NCBI RefSeq assembly: GCF_030378065.1
Contig: NZ_JAUCGJ010000016.1
Coordinates: 1-64,000 of the forward strand
DNA length: 64,000 nucleotides
Origin: Candidatus Venteria ishoeyi
Lineage (GTDB): Bacteria; Pseudomonadota; Gammaproteobacteria; Beggiatoales; Beggiatoaceae
Reading direction: 5' to 3'
Of the stretch, positions 36,999 to 46,972 are shown piece by piece (positions within the stretch are counted from its first letter, which is position 1; every line of letters begins with the position of its first letter). The position numbers were made by a program, and so were the translations under genes. Below the pieces are notes generated by a model. That model did no database searches. It saw nothing but the letters and a program-made list of their open reading frames with translations, and had not been told where the DNA came from.

Positions 36999-38390
36999 TT
37001 AACCTTTACAGGATATGCGTTTTGGTCTTAGCACCTTAAAGGCATTTACAAAAGATTTCAATATGCCTGTGCGGTTTTCTGGTATTTTCAAATACAACCA
37101 ATACTGCCGAGCACCTTGGTAACGCCGTAAAATTTTAACCTCATGAAAGCCTAAATGATGCAGTTGCACCATTCTACGCTGTGCGCCATCTGCATCCCGA
37201 AAAACTCCCAAAGAAATCGAATTATCGGCATTTAACTGGTAATCCCGAATCCCTCTTTGGGTTAATTGTTGTACCATATATTGTGCCACAGCGCGCGTTT
37301 GATAGGCAGGTAAATATACTTTGGAAGTCGTTAATTTAGGTTTACCCTGTATTTTCAGTTTGCTGCGCATCCCTTTTTTCTGAAACCAGCGTTGTGCATG
37401 TTCAGCACTTTGGCGCTTTGAATAGGTGCCTGTGCGATAACATAACTGTTTTGATGATTTTTTATGTTTTTTGCGGGGTATTTTTTTTGCTGACACGGAT
37501 TTTGCCGTGCTGGTTTTTTTCTCAGGTTTTTTTTCTGATTTTTGAGCACTGGCAGTTTTTGGGATAACCAGTGGTGGCGTTGCTTGTGGCAAGGCCATTG
37601 GTAATTTGGCTAAGGTTTGCGTTGTCATTGCCGTGCTTGTTGCAAAAGGCCCTAATTGTGGTGGCGGCGTGGTCATTGCCTGCATGGCCTTTTTTGCTTG
37701 CGGCGTGCTGCTGAGCACTGCCGGAGAGCCAGACAGCGCGGCAGGTAATTTCATGAATGCGGGTGCGGCTGAAGCTTGATTGGCACCACTGCTCGTATCC
37801 GTTACAGGTTTTGCCTTTGCTTCGGGTTTGATACGAAATTGTCGTAAATCGCTGAATGCCTGCCCCATATTATCCGGTAAATTAGAGAGTTTTTGCACAA
37901 AAGCGGGATCTTTCTGTCTGCTGCCTTGCTGCTCGCTGACAGTCTTAGGTTGTGGGATCGGCATTGATGGGGTTGCTGCTTGTGCAATTATTGTTGTCGT
38001 CAACTCATCACCACTGACAGTACCTGCCTGTATTTTATTTTCGCCAGCTTCTGTTGGCGCTTCTGCCAAGTCAGTTACAAGGGGCTGTTCCGTGCCGTCC
38101 TCATTGACAAAAGGAGGGGCAACAGTTTTAGAAATGGCTGGAGGTTCAGTTGCGCCTTTCATTGCAACAGCGATAACTTCAGCTTCAGCAGGTGTTATGG
38201 ATGCTGTTTGCGTTGCAGGGCTGGTCTGTAATAAAGCCGCCGGTGCCTGCTCGGATAATAGCGCAAGTTGTGGAACACCCTTGGGTAACTTGGCAACTGA
38301 TGTTTTTTCAGCTTGTGGCGGGGCATAAAATTGCCAGTAATAAAAGGCTGCTAAATTGCCTAATAATAAAAATAAAGCAATGCTTCTCAT
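36999..38390 (-). CDS. SPOR-like domain protein downstream of coaX
   Basis: A 463-residue protein. One N-terminal membrane helix (RSIALFLLLGNLAAFYYWQF), a long Ala/Pro/Thr-rich low-complexity region (about 35-300), a Lys-rich patch (KKPEKKTSTAKSVSAKK) and a C-terminal part (about 315-435: CYRTGTYSKRQSAEHAQRWF to ISLGVFRDADGAQRRM) that fits the SPOR fold, which binds denuded glycan at the septum. It overlaps coaX by four bases (ATGA). A coaX-SPOR pair is known from Pseudomonas and relatives. Role in division or wall remodelling is inferred. Confidence 0.8.
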   Translation of the reverse strand: MRSIALFLLLGNLAAFYYWQFYAPPQAEKTSVAKLPKGVPQLALLSEQAPAALLQTSPATQTASITPAEAEVIAVAMKGATEPPAISKTVAPPFVNEDGTEQPLVTDLAEAPTEAGENKIQAGTVSGDELTTTIIAQAATPSMPIPQPKTVSEQQGSRQKDPAFVQKLSNLPDNMGQAFSDLRQFRIKPEAKAKPVTDTSSGANQASAAPAFMKLPAALSGSPAVLSSTPQAKKAMQAMTTPPPQLGPFATSTAMTTQTLAKLPMALPQATPPLVIPKTASAQKSEKKPEKKTSTAKSVSAKKIPRKKHKKSSKQLCYRTGTYSKRQSAEHAQRWFQKKGMRSKLKIQGKPKLTTSKVYLPAYQTRAVAQYMVQQLTQRGIRDYQLNADNSISLGVFRDADGAQRRMVQLHHLGFHEVKILRRYQGARQYWLYLKIPENRTGILKSFVNAFKVLRPKRISCKG

Positions 38391-39169
38391 GATGTTTTTT
38401 CCGCAATAACCGCAATACCTTGCAGTACCAATTCAGGCACCCAGTGGCAGGTATCGGGCAGGTAAGGATATAAAATTTTTGCATCCCCGCCTGTCAGCAG
38501 GCAAGTGACCGGCATTTTAGTATTCTGTTCCACTTCATTTAATAAACGCATAACTGCTCCAGATACAGCATATACGGTGCCAATTTCTATACATTGTTGC
38601 GTATTCCGTCCCCAATATTGCTGCTGTTTTGGATTTGATTCCCGTTTGCTATTTTGTTGGATTTGAGCGCACTTAGTCAGGGTGTTTGTGCTTGCTGACA
38701 AGGCATGGGTGCGCTGCCCCAGAGATTGTGCCATCATTGTTAATCCAGGTAAAATCATTCCACCTTTATGATGACCGTTTTTATCTAAAATATCCACTGT
38801 TACCGCTGTGCCACAGTCAACAACACAAACATTTGCACTTGTTTTTTGACGCGCTGCCAATAACGCCAGCCAGCGATCCACGCCCAGTTGCTGCGCCTGT
38901 TCATAGCCATTTAACACACCAAAAGCCTGGGTTTGTACTTTTACCCAGTGCAGCGGTACATCCCAACGCTGCGCCACCCATTGCGTCAATAAGCGGTTTT
39001 GTGCGGGACTGACAACACTGGCTATCCAGACTGCTTCAGGTTTTTCGGCTAGTGTAATCTCATTTAAGGCACTTAAATTGTAAGCACTATCGTGCATTTT
39101 GCTACAACGAGATTGCTGTAGTAAACACCATTTTAAGCGTGTATTGCCAGCATCAAGCAATAAAATCAT
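38387..39169 (-). CDS. coaX: Type III pantothenate kinase
   Basis: Phosphorylates pantothenate in coenzyme A synthesis. The 260-residue protein shows the ATP-binding start LLLDAGNTRLKWCLL, the segment VDRWLALLAARQ, VVDCGTAVTVD and KGGMILPGLTMMAQSL, all CoaX signatures. It overlaps ubiB (39166-39169) and the SPOR gene by four bases each, so the three are translationally coupled. birA, often the partner of coaX, is absent and ubiB takes its place. Confidence 0.93.
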   Translation of the reverse strand: MILLLDAGNTRLKWCLLQQSRCSKMHDSAYNLSALNEITLAEKPEAVWIASVVSPAQNRLLTQWVAQRWDVPLHWVKVQTQAFGVLNGYEQAQQLGVDRWLALLAARQKTSANVCVVDCGTAVTVDILDKNGHHKGGMILPGLTMMAQSLGQRTHALSASTNTLTKCAQIQQNSKRESNPKQQQYWGRNTQQCIEIGTVYAVSGAVMRLLNEVEQNTKMPVTCLLTGGDAKILYPYLPDTCHWVPELVLQGIAVIAEKTS

Positions 39170-40824
39170 AACCAGGATAATAAAAACAAAACCATACCCA
39201 AACTTGCCAGTACAACGCCCAGCAATGGCATATTCAACACATACAGGCTTTCCAGGGCAAGAATCAAAGCACCACTGATGAGCAGCGCGCCACCACCGAT
39301 AGAAAACCGGTTTTTCTGACCTAATTGTTCAACTTCACTGCGTAAGGCGCGTAATTCTGTAATGGTTTCCGTGCGGTGTTTGCGTACATGACGGATTTCC
39401 GCAAGATTATCATGAATTAATCCCGGTAATTCCGGCAAAGCCTCTAATAATTCAGGCATGTGCTCTTTGAAATTATGAAAAACTGCGCGCACCCCGATTC
39501 GCTCACGCACCCAACGCTCCAGAAAAGGCTGAGCCGTTTGCCAGAGATCCAGGTCAGGATAAAGCTGCCGCCCCAAGCCTTCGATATTAAGCAGGGTTTT
39601 TTGCAACAAAACCAACTGTGGCTGAATTTCCATATTAAAACGCCGCGCAGTCTGAAACAATCGCAGCAACAGTAAACCGAAAGAAATTTCTTTCAGTGGG
39701 CGGTTAAAAATCGGCTCACAGACACTGCGAATTGCACTTTCAAACTCTTCCACCCGCGTACCTAGCGGCACCCATTCGGAATCAACGTGCAACTGCGCAA
39801 CCTTGCGATAATCACGGTTAAAAAAAGCCAGAAAATTTTCTGCCAGATAATGCTGATCGGAAGGGTTTAAGGTGCCAACGATACCAAAATCCACTGCGAT
39901 ATAAGCAGGATATTCGGGATTGGTTATGTCGATAAAAATATTTCCGGGGTGCATGTCGGCATGAAAAAAATTATCCCGGAATACCTGGGTGAAAAACACC
40001 TCAACACCGGCTTCAGCCAGATAACGAAAATTAACCCCCGCATCTCTTAAAGTTTGCATATCACTGACGGGTACGCCATGCATCCGTTCCATGACCATGA
40101 CATTTTTATGGGTGTAATCCCATTCCACTTCAGGAATATAAAGCAGTTCAGAGTTTTCAAAATTACGCCGCAACAAGGTACAGTTAGCCGCTTCCTGAAA
40201 TAAATCCAATTCGTTATACAGGGTGTGTTCAAATTCCTGAACCACTTCCACCGGTCGCAGTCTGCGCCCATCCGCAGAATAACGCTGTGCCAGATGTGCC
40301 AGCAGATACATGACTTCAACATCCTGACGAATTTTAGGACGGATGCCGGGGCGCACCACCTTAACCACAACGTCTTCACCATCATTTAGCGTGGCTTTGT
40401 GTACCTGGGCAATGGATGCCGCAGCCAGTGGTTCTGGATCAAATTCACGAAACAGAACATCTAAAGGTTTGCGATAGGCCTGGGTGATAATCTCCTCAGC
40501 CTGACCGGGAGGCAAGGGCCTGACCCGATCCTGTAGCTTGGCTAATTCCTCAGCAATATCATCAGGCAGTAAATCACGCCGGGTGGATAAAATCTGCCCA
40601 AATTTGATAAAAATCGGGCCTAACTCTTCCAGCGTATGACGGATACGCTCACCTCGGGGACGGGTTTTATCACTCAGCCAATAGCTTGGGGTTAAATATA
40701 AAGGTAAACGAAAAACCCAGGAAACCTGAGTTTCTTCAAGCATTTCATCTAAACCATTGCGTACCAGGGTATGGTAGATGTTAAACAGGCGTAAAACCTG
40801 ACGAAAAGGAAGTAAAGAAGCCAT
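39166..40824 (-). CDS. ubiB: Ubiquinone biosynthesis regulatory kinase-like protein
   Basis: An ABC1/ADCK-type atypical kinase-like ATPase needed for ubiquinone synthesis. The 552-residue protein has the KxGQ motif (FIKFGQILSTRRDLLPD), the Ala-rich loop AAASIAQVHKATL, the catalytic loop NFFHADMHPGNIF, the DFG-like VDFGIVG, and two C-terminal membrane helices (FSIGGGALLISGALILALES, LLGVVLASLGMVLFLLSWL). First gene of ubiB-coaX-SPOR. It confirms aerobic-type ubiquinone metabolism. Confidence 0.95.
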   Translation of the reverse strand: MASLLPFRQVLRLFNIYHTLVRNGLDEMLEETQVSWVFRLPLYLTPSYWLSDKTRPRGERIRHTLEELGPIFIKFGQILSTRRDLLPDDIAEELAKLQDRVRPLPPGQAEEIITQAYRKPLDVLFREFDPEPLAAASIAQVHKATLNDGEDVVVKVVRPGIRPKIRQDVEVMYLLAHLAQRYSADGRRLRPVEVVQEFEHTLYNELDLFQEAANCTLLRRNFENSELLYIPEVEWDYTHKNVMVMERMHGVPVSDMQTLRDAGVNFRYLAEAGVEVFFTQVFRDNFFHADMHPGNIFIDITNPEYPAYIAVDFGIVGTLNPSDQHYLAENFLAFFNRDYRKVAQLHVDSEWVPLGTRVEEFESAIRSVCEPIFNRPLKEISFGLLLLRLFQTARRFNMEIQPQLVLLQKTLLNIEGLGRQLYPDLDLWQTAQPFLERWVRERIGVRAVFHNFKEHMPELLEALPELPGLIHDNLAEIRHVRKHRTETITELRALRSEVEQLGQKNRFSIGGGALLISGALILALESLYVLNMPLLGVVLASLGMVLFLLSWL

Positions 40825-41003
40825 ATCACGCGCTTTTAATTAGGAAACAGGCAAAACGTATTATATTAACCCGAATTCCATATCAATTTCAGATTAATTT
40901 ATAGGCTACTGCCGGAATCAAGGGAGACAATATCTGTATAAACCTGCTTTATGGTTTCGTTATACTGGACATTTGTTGCAAAAACATTTTTACTCTTTCC
41001 ATG

Positions 41004-41066
41004 AGCACCTGTTTTTTTTGAATATCTTGTTGTGGAAAACAGCATTATCCAATAAACAGGTGTGCT
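41004..41066. promoter_or_regulatory. Inverted repeat upstream of hldD
   Basis: AGCACCTGTTT (41004-41014) and AAACAGGTGTGCT (41054-41066) are inverted, apart from one inserted GT pair, with 39 bases between. It lies just upstream of hldD, in the region divergent with ubiB, and could be an operator or a small repeat. hldD has AAGGAA five bases before its ATG. Confidence 0.35.
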
Positions 41067-41097
41067 TCTGATTAAGTTACCTATTTAAGGAATTTCT

Positions 41098-42066
41098 ATG
41101 TATATCGTAACTGGCGGTGCCGGTTTTATTGGCAGTAATATTGTAAAAGCCCTCAATGAACGCGGAGAAAGCGACATTCTGGTAGTCGATAATCTGGAAA
41201 ACGGCATCAAATTTAAAAATCTGACAGATTGTGAAATTGCTGATTTTCAGGATAAACGTGATTTTATTCAGGATATTCGCCAGGGCAAAACTGCTTTTGA
41301 TCCGCAGCGTGTGCGCGGTGTATTTCATCTTGGTGCCTGCTCTTCCACCACCGAATGGGACGGGCGTTATATGATGGATAATAATTATGAATACACAAAA
41401 ACACTGTTTCTGGCTTGCCAGGAATATCAGATTCCGTTTTTATACGCTTCCAGCGCCTCGGTTTACGGTGATGGTAATGTATTCAGTGAGCAGCGAGACC
41501 ATGAAGCACCGCTGAATGTTTACGGTTATTCCAAATTTTTGTTTGACCAATATCTGCGCCGGTATATGGCAAAACATCCACAGCACAGTCAGGTTGCGGG
41601 TTTTCGTTATTTCAACGTGTATGGGCCGCGTGAGCAGCACAAAGGCACCATGTCCAGTGTCGCCTTTCATTTTAATAACCAGGTTCAGGAAAACAGCAAG
41701 CTCAAATTATTTGAAGGCTGTGATGGTTATGCCAACGGTGAGCAGCGCCGGGACTTTATTTATGTCGGTGATGCAGTTGGCGTTAATTTATGGTTCCTGG
41801 ATAACCCCGAAGTTTCCGGCATATTCAACGTTGGTACCGGGCGCAGCCAAAGCTTTAATGATGTTGCCAATGCCGTGTTAGCTTGGCACCAGCAGGGGGA
41901 AATTGAATATATTCCTTTTCCTGAGCATCTCAAAGGCCGCTATCAGAGTTTTACCCAGGCAGATATCAGCACCTTGCGTCAGGCGGGTTATGATAAACCC
42001 TTTAAGACCGTAGAAGAAGGGGTGAAAGCGTATCTGGAACAGTTGAACACGCTGGAAACCAAATAA
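41098..42066 (+). CDS. hldD: ADP-L-glycero-D-manno-heptose 6-epimerase
   Basis: Last step of ADP-heptose synthesis for the lipopolysaccharide core. The 322-residue short-chain dehydrogenase has the NADP-binding [16 protein letters not shown], the segment [20 protein letters not shown], the catalytic YGYSK and [20 protein letters not shown], all HldD features. Single-gene unit with its own upstream region. Confidence 0.95.
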   Translation: MYIVTGGAGFIGSNIVKALNERGESDILVVDNLENGIKFKNLTDCEIADFQDKRDFIQDIRQGKTAFDPQRVRGVFHLGACSSTTEWDGRYMMDNNYEYTKTLFLACQEYQIPFLYASSASVYGDGNVFSEQRDHEAPLNVYGYSKFLFDQYLRRYMAKHPQHSQVAGFRYFNVYGPREQHKGTMSSVAFHFNNQVQENSKLKLFEGCDGYANGEQRRDFIYVGDAVGVNLWFLDNPEVSGIFNVGTGRSQSFNDVANAVLAWHQQGEIEYIPFPEHLKGRYQSFTQADISTLRQAGYDKPFKTVEEGVKAYLEQLNTLETK

Positions 42067-42227
42067 ACATCTATAGCGCCTAACGTAGGCCAAGCGTACC
42101 AGTTGCCACCAGTTTTTGTTCAATGTTCAGTACTGGAAAGTACACGAGTATTGGCAATGCTGGCGGCCTATTGCAATAGACTTGTTGTCAGGAACTTGGT
42201 TCGGTGTGTAGATAATGCTGTTCCCTT
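42067..42227. other. Gap between hldD and MITE copy C
   Basis: 160 bases after hldD without any gene or clear hairpin. The remaining gap up to the Nudix gene is MITE copy C. Confidence 0.4.
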
Positions 42228-42387
42228 AGGAGTGAGGATAAAATAAATACAGAAACTGGGCGCAGGATTTTTATTCATTTTCAAGGCGTGAAAACAGGCG
42301 CATAGCAAGCTATGTAACTGTTTTCGGAACACAGAAAATGGAGAAAAAGACCAGCCAGGTTGCTGAAGTTATAAAATTCTCGCTCCT
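42228..42387. mobile_element. 160-bp MITE-like element, copy C
   Basis: Ends AGGAGTGAG and CTCGCTCCT; core CATAGCAAGCTATG between GAAAACAGG and CTGTTTTC. Inverted relative to copies A and B. Its last base is also the last base of the minus-strand Nudix stop codon, so insertion fixed or shortened that gene's 3' end. Confidence 0.87.
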
Positions 42388-43235
42388 TAAGAAACTAACC
42401 CCTGCACAATTTCACTATAATGTGTTTCATCTGGTGTTAAATAACCATAACGCACCATAAAATCAATAATCACTAAATTGCTATTGGTTTTAAATTCATC
42501 AGTCTCTTTAACCTTTGCAATCACTTCATCAATTGGCAGACAATAAAAATCTTCAACTTCGCCATCGGTATTTTGTGGCTTAAAGTCTTCAGGTAGAAAG
42601 ATATCATATAAAAACAGGGTATTGGACAAACAAGTCTGTTCCTGATCCATAGTATAAGTCAGTAACCCCACGGCTTTTGCCTGTTTTACCAGTTTTTCCG
42701 GGATATTCGCTTCTTCTGCCGACTCTTTCAGCAACACTTCCTGGGCAGTGTAACCCGCAGTTAAACCACCAGCAACCATTTGATCCAGGCGTAAGGGGAA
42801 AATTGGGCAAGCAGCACTGCGTCTGGCGATCCACATATGCAATTGCCCATCGCGCCAGGTTAGACCATTAAGATGTATGCCGTATTTACGTACACCAAAT
42901 AAACTGGTTGCACCACGATCCATTTCCATTAATGCTGGCAAAGTAAAGTCGGTACACACGCGATAGTATTCATTGCGGCCTCGAAAATAATTTTTTTGCT
43001 GCCAGTGGCTTAATATCTCTGCCAGTGCGTGAGTGCGTTGCACTGGTGTATGCAAGTGATCCTGGAGAACGATGGCCTCAGATGTGACAGTAAAAATATC
43101 AGGATGTTCCTGAAACAGTTCAATACGGCTGTGGTGAATCGCGCCTACGGCCTGGCTTTGAATATAAAATGGAATAAAATGCTGCGGATTGTGCTGGTTG
43201 CATTGTGTTACCCAGCGTAATAATTTTTTTGACAT
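42387..43235 (-). CDS. Nudix hydrolase with DUF4743 N-domain
   Basis: A 282-residue protein. An N-terminal domain (about 1-115) fits DUF4743; the Nudix box is AGGLTAGYTAQEVLLKESAE then EANIP (about residue 155), with the KE-x2-EEA variant seen in plant and bacterial enzymes that hydrolyse thiamine diphosphate or related compounds. The usual early Glu of GxxxxxE is Tyr here, as commonly seen in this subgroup. Function as a damaged-thiamine or nucleotide diphosphatase is inferred from the family. The gene ends in a MITE. Confidence 0.8.
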   Translation of the reverse strand: MSKKLLRWVTQCNQHNPQHFIPFYIQSQAVGAIHHSRIELFQEHPDIFTVTSEAIVLQDHLHTPVQRTHALAEILSHWQQKNYFRGRNEYYRVCTDFTLPALMEMDRGATSLFGVRKYGIHLNGLTWRDGQLHMWIARRSAACPIFPLRLDQMVAGGLTAGYTAQEVLLKESAEEANIPEKLVKQAKAVGLLTYTMDQEQTCLSNTLFLYDIFLPEDFKPQNTDGEVEDFYCLPIDEVIAKVKETDEFKTNSNLVIIDFMVRYGYLTPDETHYSEIVQGLVS

Positions 43236-43301
43236 GATTTAACCTGGATTCTACCTATGGTTTTTTATCCAAAACACTTAAATCTGGAGCGCAGCATCAA
43301 T

Positions 43302-43366
43302 AACTTAGCGTGAGGTGAAAGCGACTTTCAGGAGCACAGTGTATGAATGAAGCTTACACCGAACTC
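43302..43366. repeat. Small hairpin repeat after the PilZ gene
   Basis: AACTTAGCGTGAG, a degenerate stem (GAAAGCGACTTTC), then ATGAATGAAGCTTACACCGA and ACTCAAG, ending eight bases before the stop codon of the minus-strand PilZ gene. Same ends as the 21938 copy. Confidence 0.55.
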
Positions 43367-43373
43367 AAGTTAT

Positions 43374-43964
43374 CTATAAAATAACCAGATGCGCCCGAAT
43401 CCCCTGCGCTGTAATTTGCTGTAAAATTTGTGCCGACCCCACTTCACCTAATTCATATTGTATGATCATTAAATGCGGGTTATCCGATTCAAACACGGCA
43501 GAAGCCACGCCTTCTGTTTCACAAACCGCCTCTTCCAGACGCTGGCGTTCTTGCGCATTGGTAATGTCATCAATTTGAATCATAATATCAACAAATTGAT
43601 AAATACCAATCTGACGAATCAGTAAACGAATGGCATCCAGGTCTTCTGCACTGATTTCTGTAATCATAAACCCTAACATATAAAGATTGTTATTAATGGG
43701 TTTACTCCAACGGCTACTGGCGCGAAAGTGAATGTAAGATTTACCGCTTTCCTGTTGGTTATCGTGGCTGGGCAATTTTTCCAGATGGATGCTGAGCAAA
43801 TGTTCTTCTTCTAGCGCTATGGGTTTCTCACTTAACACCATAACCCCCATGGTGGTAATATCGGATAGATAACCGATAATACGACCTTCTTTTTGATCGA
43901 TGACAGGCAGATATAAGACCAAATCCCAGCGGCGATTACGGCGTTTTTCTTTGTGAGTATCCAT
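43374..43964 (-). CDS. PilZ-domain protein with extra C-terminal domain
   Basis: A 196-residue protein. The N-terminal half is a PilZ domain: the arginine motif is KEKRRNRRWDL and the second c-di-GMP motif appears as LSDITTMGVMVLSE (DxTxxG for D/NxSxxG). The second half (about 125-196) contains ERQRLEEAVCETEGVASAVF and looks like a ferredoxin-type HMA fold but without a CxxC metal site. Likely a c-di-GMP receptor with a protein-interaction tail; target unknown. It lies nine bases after dacB. Confidence 0.75.
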   Translation of the reverse strand: MDTHKEKRRNRRWDLVLYLPVIDQKEGRIIGYLSDITTMGVMVLSEKPIALEEEHLLSIHLEKLPSHDNQQESGKSYIHFRASSRWSKPINNNLYMLGFMITEISAEDLDAIRLLIRQIGIYQFVDIMIQIDDITNAQERQRLEEAVCETEGVASAVFESDNPHLMIIQYELGEVGSAQILQQITAQGIRAHLVIL

Positions 43965-43973
43965 CGCGCTAAC

Positions 43974-45500
43974 TTATTGAATCAAACTGCTGAGGATAGG
44001 CGGATTACGCAACGGATGCGGCTGCCCGTCCTTACCTTGCTGAAATAGTGCATGTAAAATAGCATCTTCCACCTTATCTGCACCTCTATAACCACAGCGA
44101 TTTTTATTCAGAAAAAATGCAAAAGCATACAAGTTTTTGCCACTACGATCAGGGATATAACCAGCCAGTGTACTCACCTGGTGCAAGGTACCGGTTTTTC
44201 CACGCACCCGGCCTTTGGCAGGGGATTTTTTCAGGCGTCGGGAATGTGCGCCAGAAGCCCCCATCACGCGCAAAGAGCTTAAAAAATCTGGGCCAATATC
44301 AAAACGTGGGTAGGTTTTAACTAATAAATCAGTCATCGCACGGGCAGTGAAACGATTTTTTCTGGATAAACCAGAACCGTCTGTCAAATGAATGTTTTGC
44401 AGGGAAATGTCTTGCTGTTGCAAAAACTGACGAACCAGGCTTAGCGCATTCTCGTGACTGCCAGCCTGTTTGGTTTTTTCAGCAGCCAGTGTTTTTAATA
44501 CCTGCTCCGCCATAAAATTACTGGAATAGGTATTTAATTCTTTTAAGATAATCGACAAGGGCGCTGATTTATAGCGATATAACATTGCAGAAGCCACTTT
44601 ATCATGGCTGATATGCACCTTATCACGCACCCGTATACCTTGTTGTTGTAAAAAACCATGAAATGTAGCAATCGCATAATGTGCGGGATTATTGACGTTC
44701 AGAAAAAACACCTGCTCTGAAGCATTGACTGGCAAATGACCTTTGACTTCAATAGGTAAATGTTGATTGGCTAAAACGCTTTTGCGTTGTGCCCAGATGC
44801 CCTTACGCTTGTGATTTTTTCGGGTATTCTTTGTGGTTTTGCCTAAATTCATCAACTGCATATAAGCAGGATTCGGTTGCAGCCAGACATTCAGATCATC
44901 ACCCACCTCATCACCCGGCTGCACATGCACGGCTACGCTGTTAAAATTCAGCGATAAAGCACTGAGCTTGGCATCATAAGCGCGTTGACTGCGTTTAACT
45001 TTCCAGGCAGGCGCACGATCATACTGATCAAAATAACTGACATCGGCAATTAAATTACCTGTAATTTCAGTAATACCACTTTGGCGCAATTTACGCGCAA
45101 TTTCCCACAAACGTTCAGTATTTAAGGTGGGATCGCCCCCCCCTTTTAAAATCAAATTACCTTTGATTTTTCCTTGCTCAATTTTACCCGTATGCCGCAC
45201 ATCCGTGGTAAAACGAAATTCAGGCCCCAGGTAATGCAGGGCGGCTGCGGTAGTGACCACTTTTTGTATGGATGCAGGCAACAATGCCTCATCACTGTTG
45301 TAACTGAATATTTCTTTACCATCAGGCACGGATACCACGCGAATTGAGGTATTTTCAGCATTCAGGCAGCTAGGTTGCAGGGCTGTTTTAATTTGCCGGG
45401 AAAGCGTCTGAGGCTCTGTAGCCATGAGCGAGGTTGAAAAGGAGAATAGCAAGCAGCTAATTGTACAATTTAATAAAAATTTTCTCAGCATATCAAGCAT
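43974..45500 (-). CDS. dacB: D-alanyl-D-alanine carboxypeptidase/endopeptidase (PBP4)
   Basis: Periplasmic class C penicillin-binding protein of 508 residues, trimming peptidoglycan stem peptides and cross-links. Signal peptide CTISCLLFSFSTSLMA; active-site motif PASIQKVVTTAAALHYLG (S-x-x-K), second motif YSSNFMAEQVLK (S-x-N), third motif RGKTGTLHQVS (K-T-G). The insertion domain between motifs one and two is typical of PBP4/DacB. Confidence 0.94.
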   Translation of the reverse strand: MLDMLRKFLLNCTISCLLFSFSTSLMATEPQTLSRQIKTALQPSCLNAENTSIRVVSVPDGKEIFSYNSDEALLPASIQKVVTTAAALHYLGPEFRFTTDVRHTGKIEQGKIKGNLILKGGGDPTLNTERLWEIARKLRQSGITEITGNLIADVSYFDQYDRAPAWKVKRSQRAYDAKLSALSLNFNSVAVHVQPGDEVGDDLNVWLQPNPAYMQLMNLGKTTKNTRKNHKRKGIWAQRKSVLANQHLPIEVKGHLPVNASEQVFFLNVNNPAHYAIATFHGFLQQQGIRVRDKVHISHDKVASAMLYRYKSAPLSIILKELNTYSSNFMAEQVLKTLAAEKTKQAGSHENALSLVRQFLQQQDISLQNIHLTDGSGLSRKNRFTARAMTDLLVKTYPRFDIGPDFLSSLRVMGASGAHSRRLKKSPAKGRVRGKTGTLHQVSTLAGYIPDRSGKNLYAFAFFLNKNRCGYRGADKVEDAILHALFQQGKDGQPHPLRNPPILSSLIQ

Positions 45501-45707
45501 TCCTTACATCATTATTTTTACAGGAAAACATCCAAATCACTCAAACCAAACAAGCTTCATAAAACAACATAAATGAATAAAGCACTATATTGCGGGTAAA
45601 ATCTGAATTATTTACTTTGAATATAAAGTATATAACGAATTAAACTGAAAGTTTACTTTTATTCAGCATTCTGGTTTTACATTCCCATCCAATTTTTTTC
45701 TATGAGA

Positions 45708-46952
45708 TTAAATAAATACACCCACCAAAGCCCCAGTCATACATGTGGCTAATGTACCGGCGATGATGGATTTCAAGCCCAGTCCTACAATTTCCTGGCG
45801 GCGTTCCGGTACCATAGTGCCAATACCACCAATCATAATGCCAAGGCTGCCAAAATTTGCAAAACCGCATAAGGCATAGGCCATAATTAAACGGCTGCGC
45901 TCGCTCAATGCGGTTTCAGGTAATTGCGTCATGTTCAAATAAGCCACAAATTCATTGAGAATGGTTTTCACGCCCATTAATGCGCCAGCCGCTTGCGCCT
46001 CACTCCAGGGAATGCCCATTAACCACACAACGGGAGCCATGAGCCAGCCTAATATGCGTTGCAGGGTCAACGCTTCCTGATTGATTGTGGGTAAAAGTGC
46101 CAGCAGGCTGTTGATAAGTGCAACCAGCGCAACAAATACCAGCAGCAAGGCGATCACATTAATTAACAGTTGTATGCCATCTAATGTACCTTTGCTTATC
46201 GCATCCATTGCACTGTGGGCTTGTTGCGGCGGCAGTAATGCACCCGCTGTCGGCTCCTTGGTTTCGGGCACTATAATTTGGGCAATGGCAATCGCCGCTG
46301 GAGCACTGATAACAGAGGCAATCAGCAAATGCCCCATTATATCCGGCACAACATCGCGCAGAATATTAGCATAGACAACCAATACGGTACCGGCTATGGT
46401 TGCCATGCCGGTTGCCATCAGCGTAAATAATTCGCTGCGCGTTAATTCCTTGAGATAAGGACGAATAAACAGGGGTGCTTCTGTCATGCCTACGAAGATA
46501 TTTGCCGCAGTGGACAAACCCAGTGCGCCACCAATATTCAGTGTTTTTTGTAAGCCCCAGGACAGGCCACGCACAATCCAGGGTAGGATGCGCCAGTAAA
46601 ACAGCAATGCGGACAAGGCGCTGACAACCAGCAACAAGGGCAGCGCCTGAAATGCCAGGATAAAACTGTTGTGGGGCGCGCTGGTGGTAAATGGCGTTTC
46701 GCCACCACCCACATAACCAAAAATAAATGAAGTACCCGCACGCGTCGCCGCTTCCAGCGCCAATACAGCGTCATTGAGCAGGGAAAATACCGTCTGTAAA
46801 AAAGGCAGATTTAATAACACTGAAGCCAGAATCAATTGTACAAGCAAACCAGCCGCCACGGTTTTCAGTTTTACTGCTCGATGGTTTTCACTTAAAGCCC
46901 AGGCCAGCAGTGGAAAAGTGAGCAAGCCCAGGATACTTTGCCAAATCATCAA
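45708..46952 (-). CDS. nupC: Concentrative nucleoside transporter (CNT family)
   Basis: A 414-residue inner-membrane symporter importing nucleosides. About ten hydrophobic segments, with the CNT signatures ANIFVGMTEAPLFIRPYLKE and GFANFGSLGIMIGGIGTM. Length fits NupC. It is the last gene after PBP1B, TPR and gspC on this strand, 20 bp after gspC. The 207-bp gap downstream toward dacB is AT-rich and empty. Confidence 0.92.
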   Translation of the reverse strand: MMIWQSILGLLTFPLLAWALSENHRAVKLKTVAAGLLVQLILASVLLNLPFLQTVFSLLNDAVLALEAATRAGTSFIFGYVGGGETPFTTSAPHNSFILAFQALPLLLVVSALSALLFYWRILPWIVRGLSWGLQKTLNIGGALGLSTAANIFVGMTEAPLFIRPYLKELTRSELFTLMATGMATIAGTVLVVYANILRDVVPDIMGHLLIASVISAPAAIAIAQIIVPETKEPTAGALLPPQQAHSAMDAISKGTLDGIQLLINVIALLLVFVALVALINSLLALLPTINQEALTLQRILGWLMAPVVWLMGIPWSEAQAAGALMGVKTILNEFVAYLNMTQLPETALSERSRLIMAYALCGFANFGSLGIMIGGIGTMVPERRQEIVGLGLKSIIAGTLATCMTGALVGVFI

Positions 46953-46972
46953 GCCGCTTCCTTCCCTTGTTT

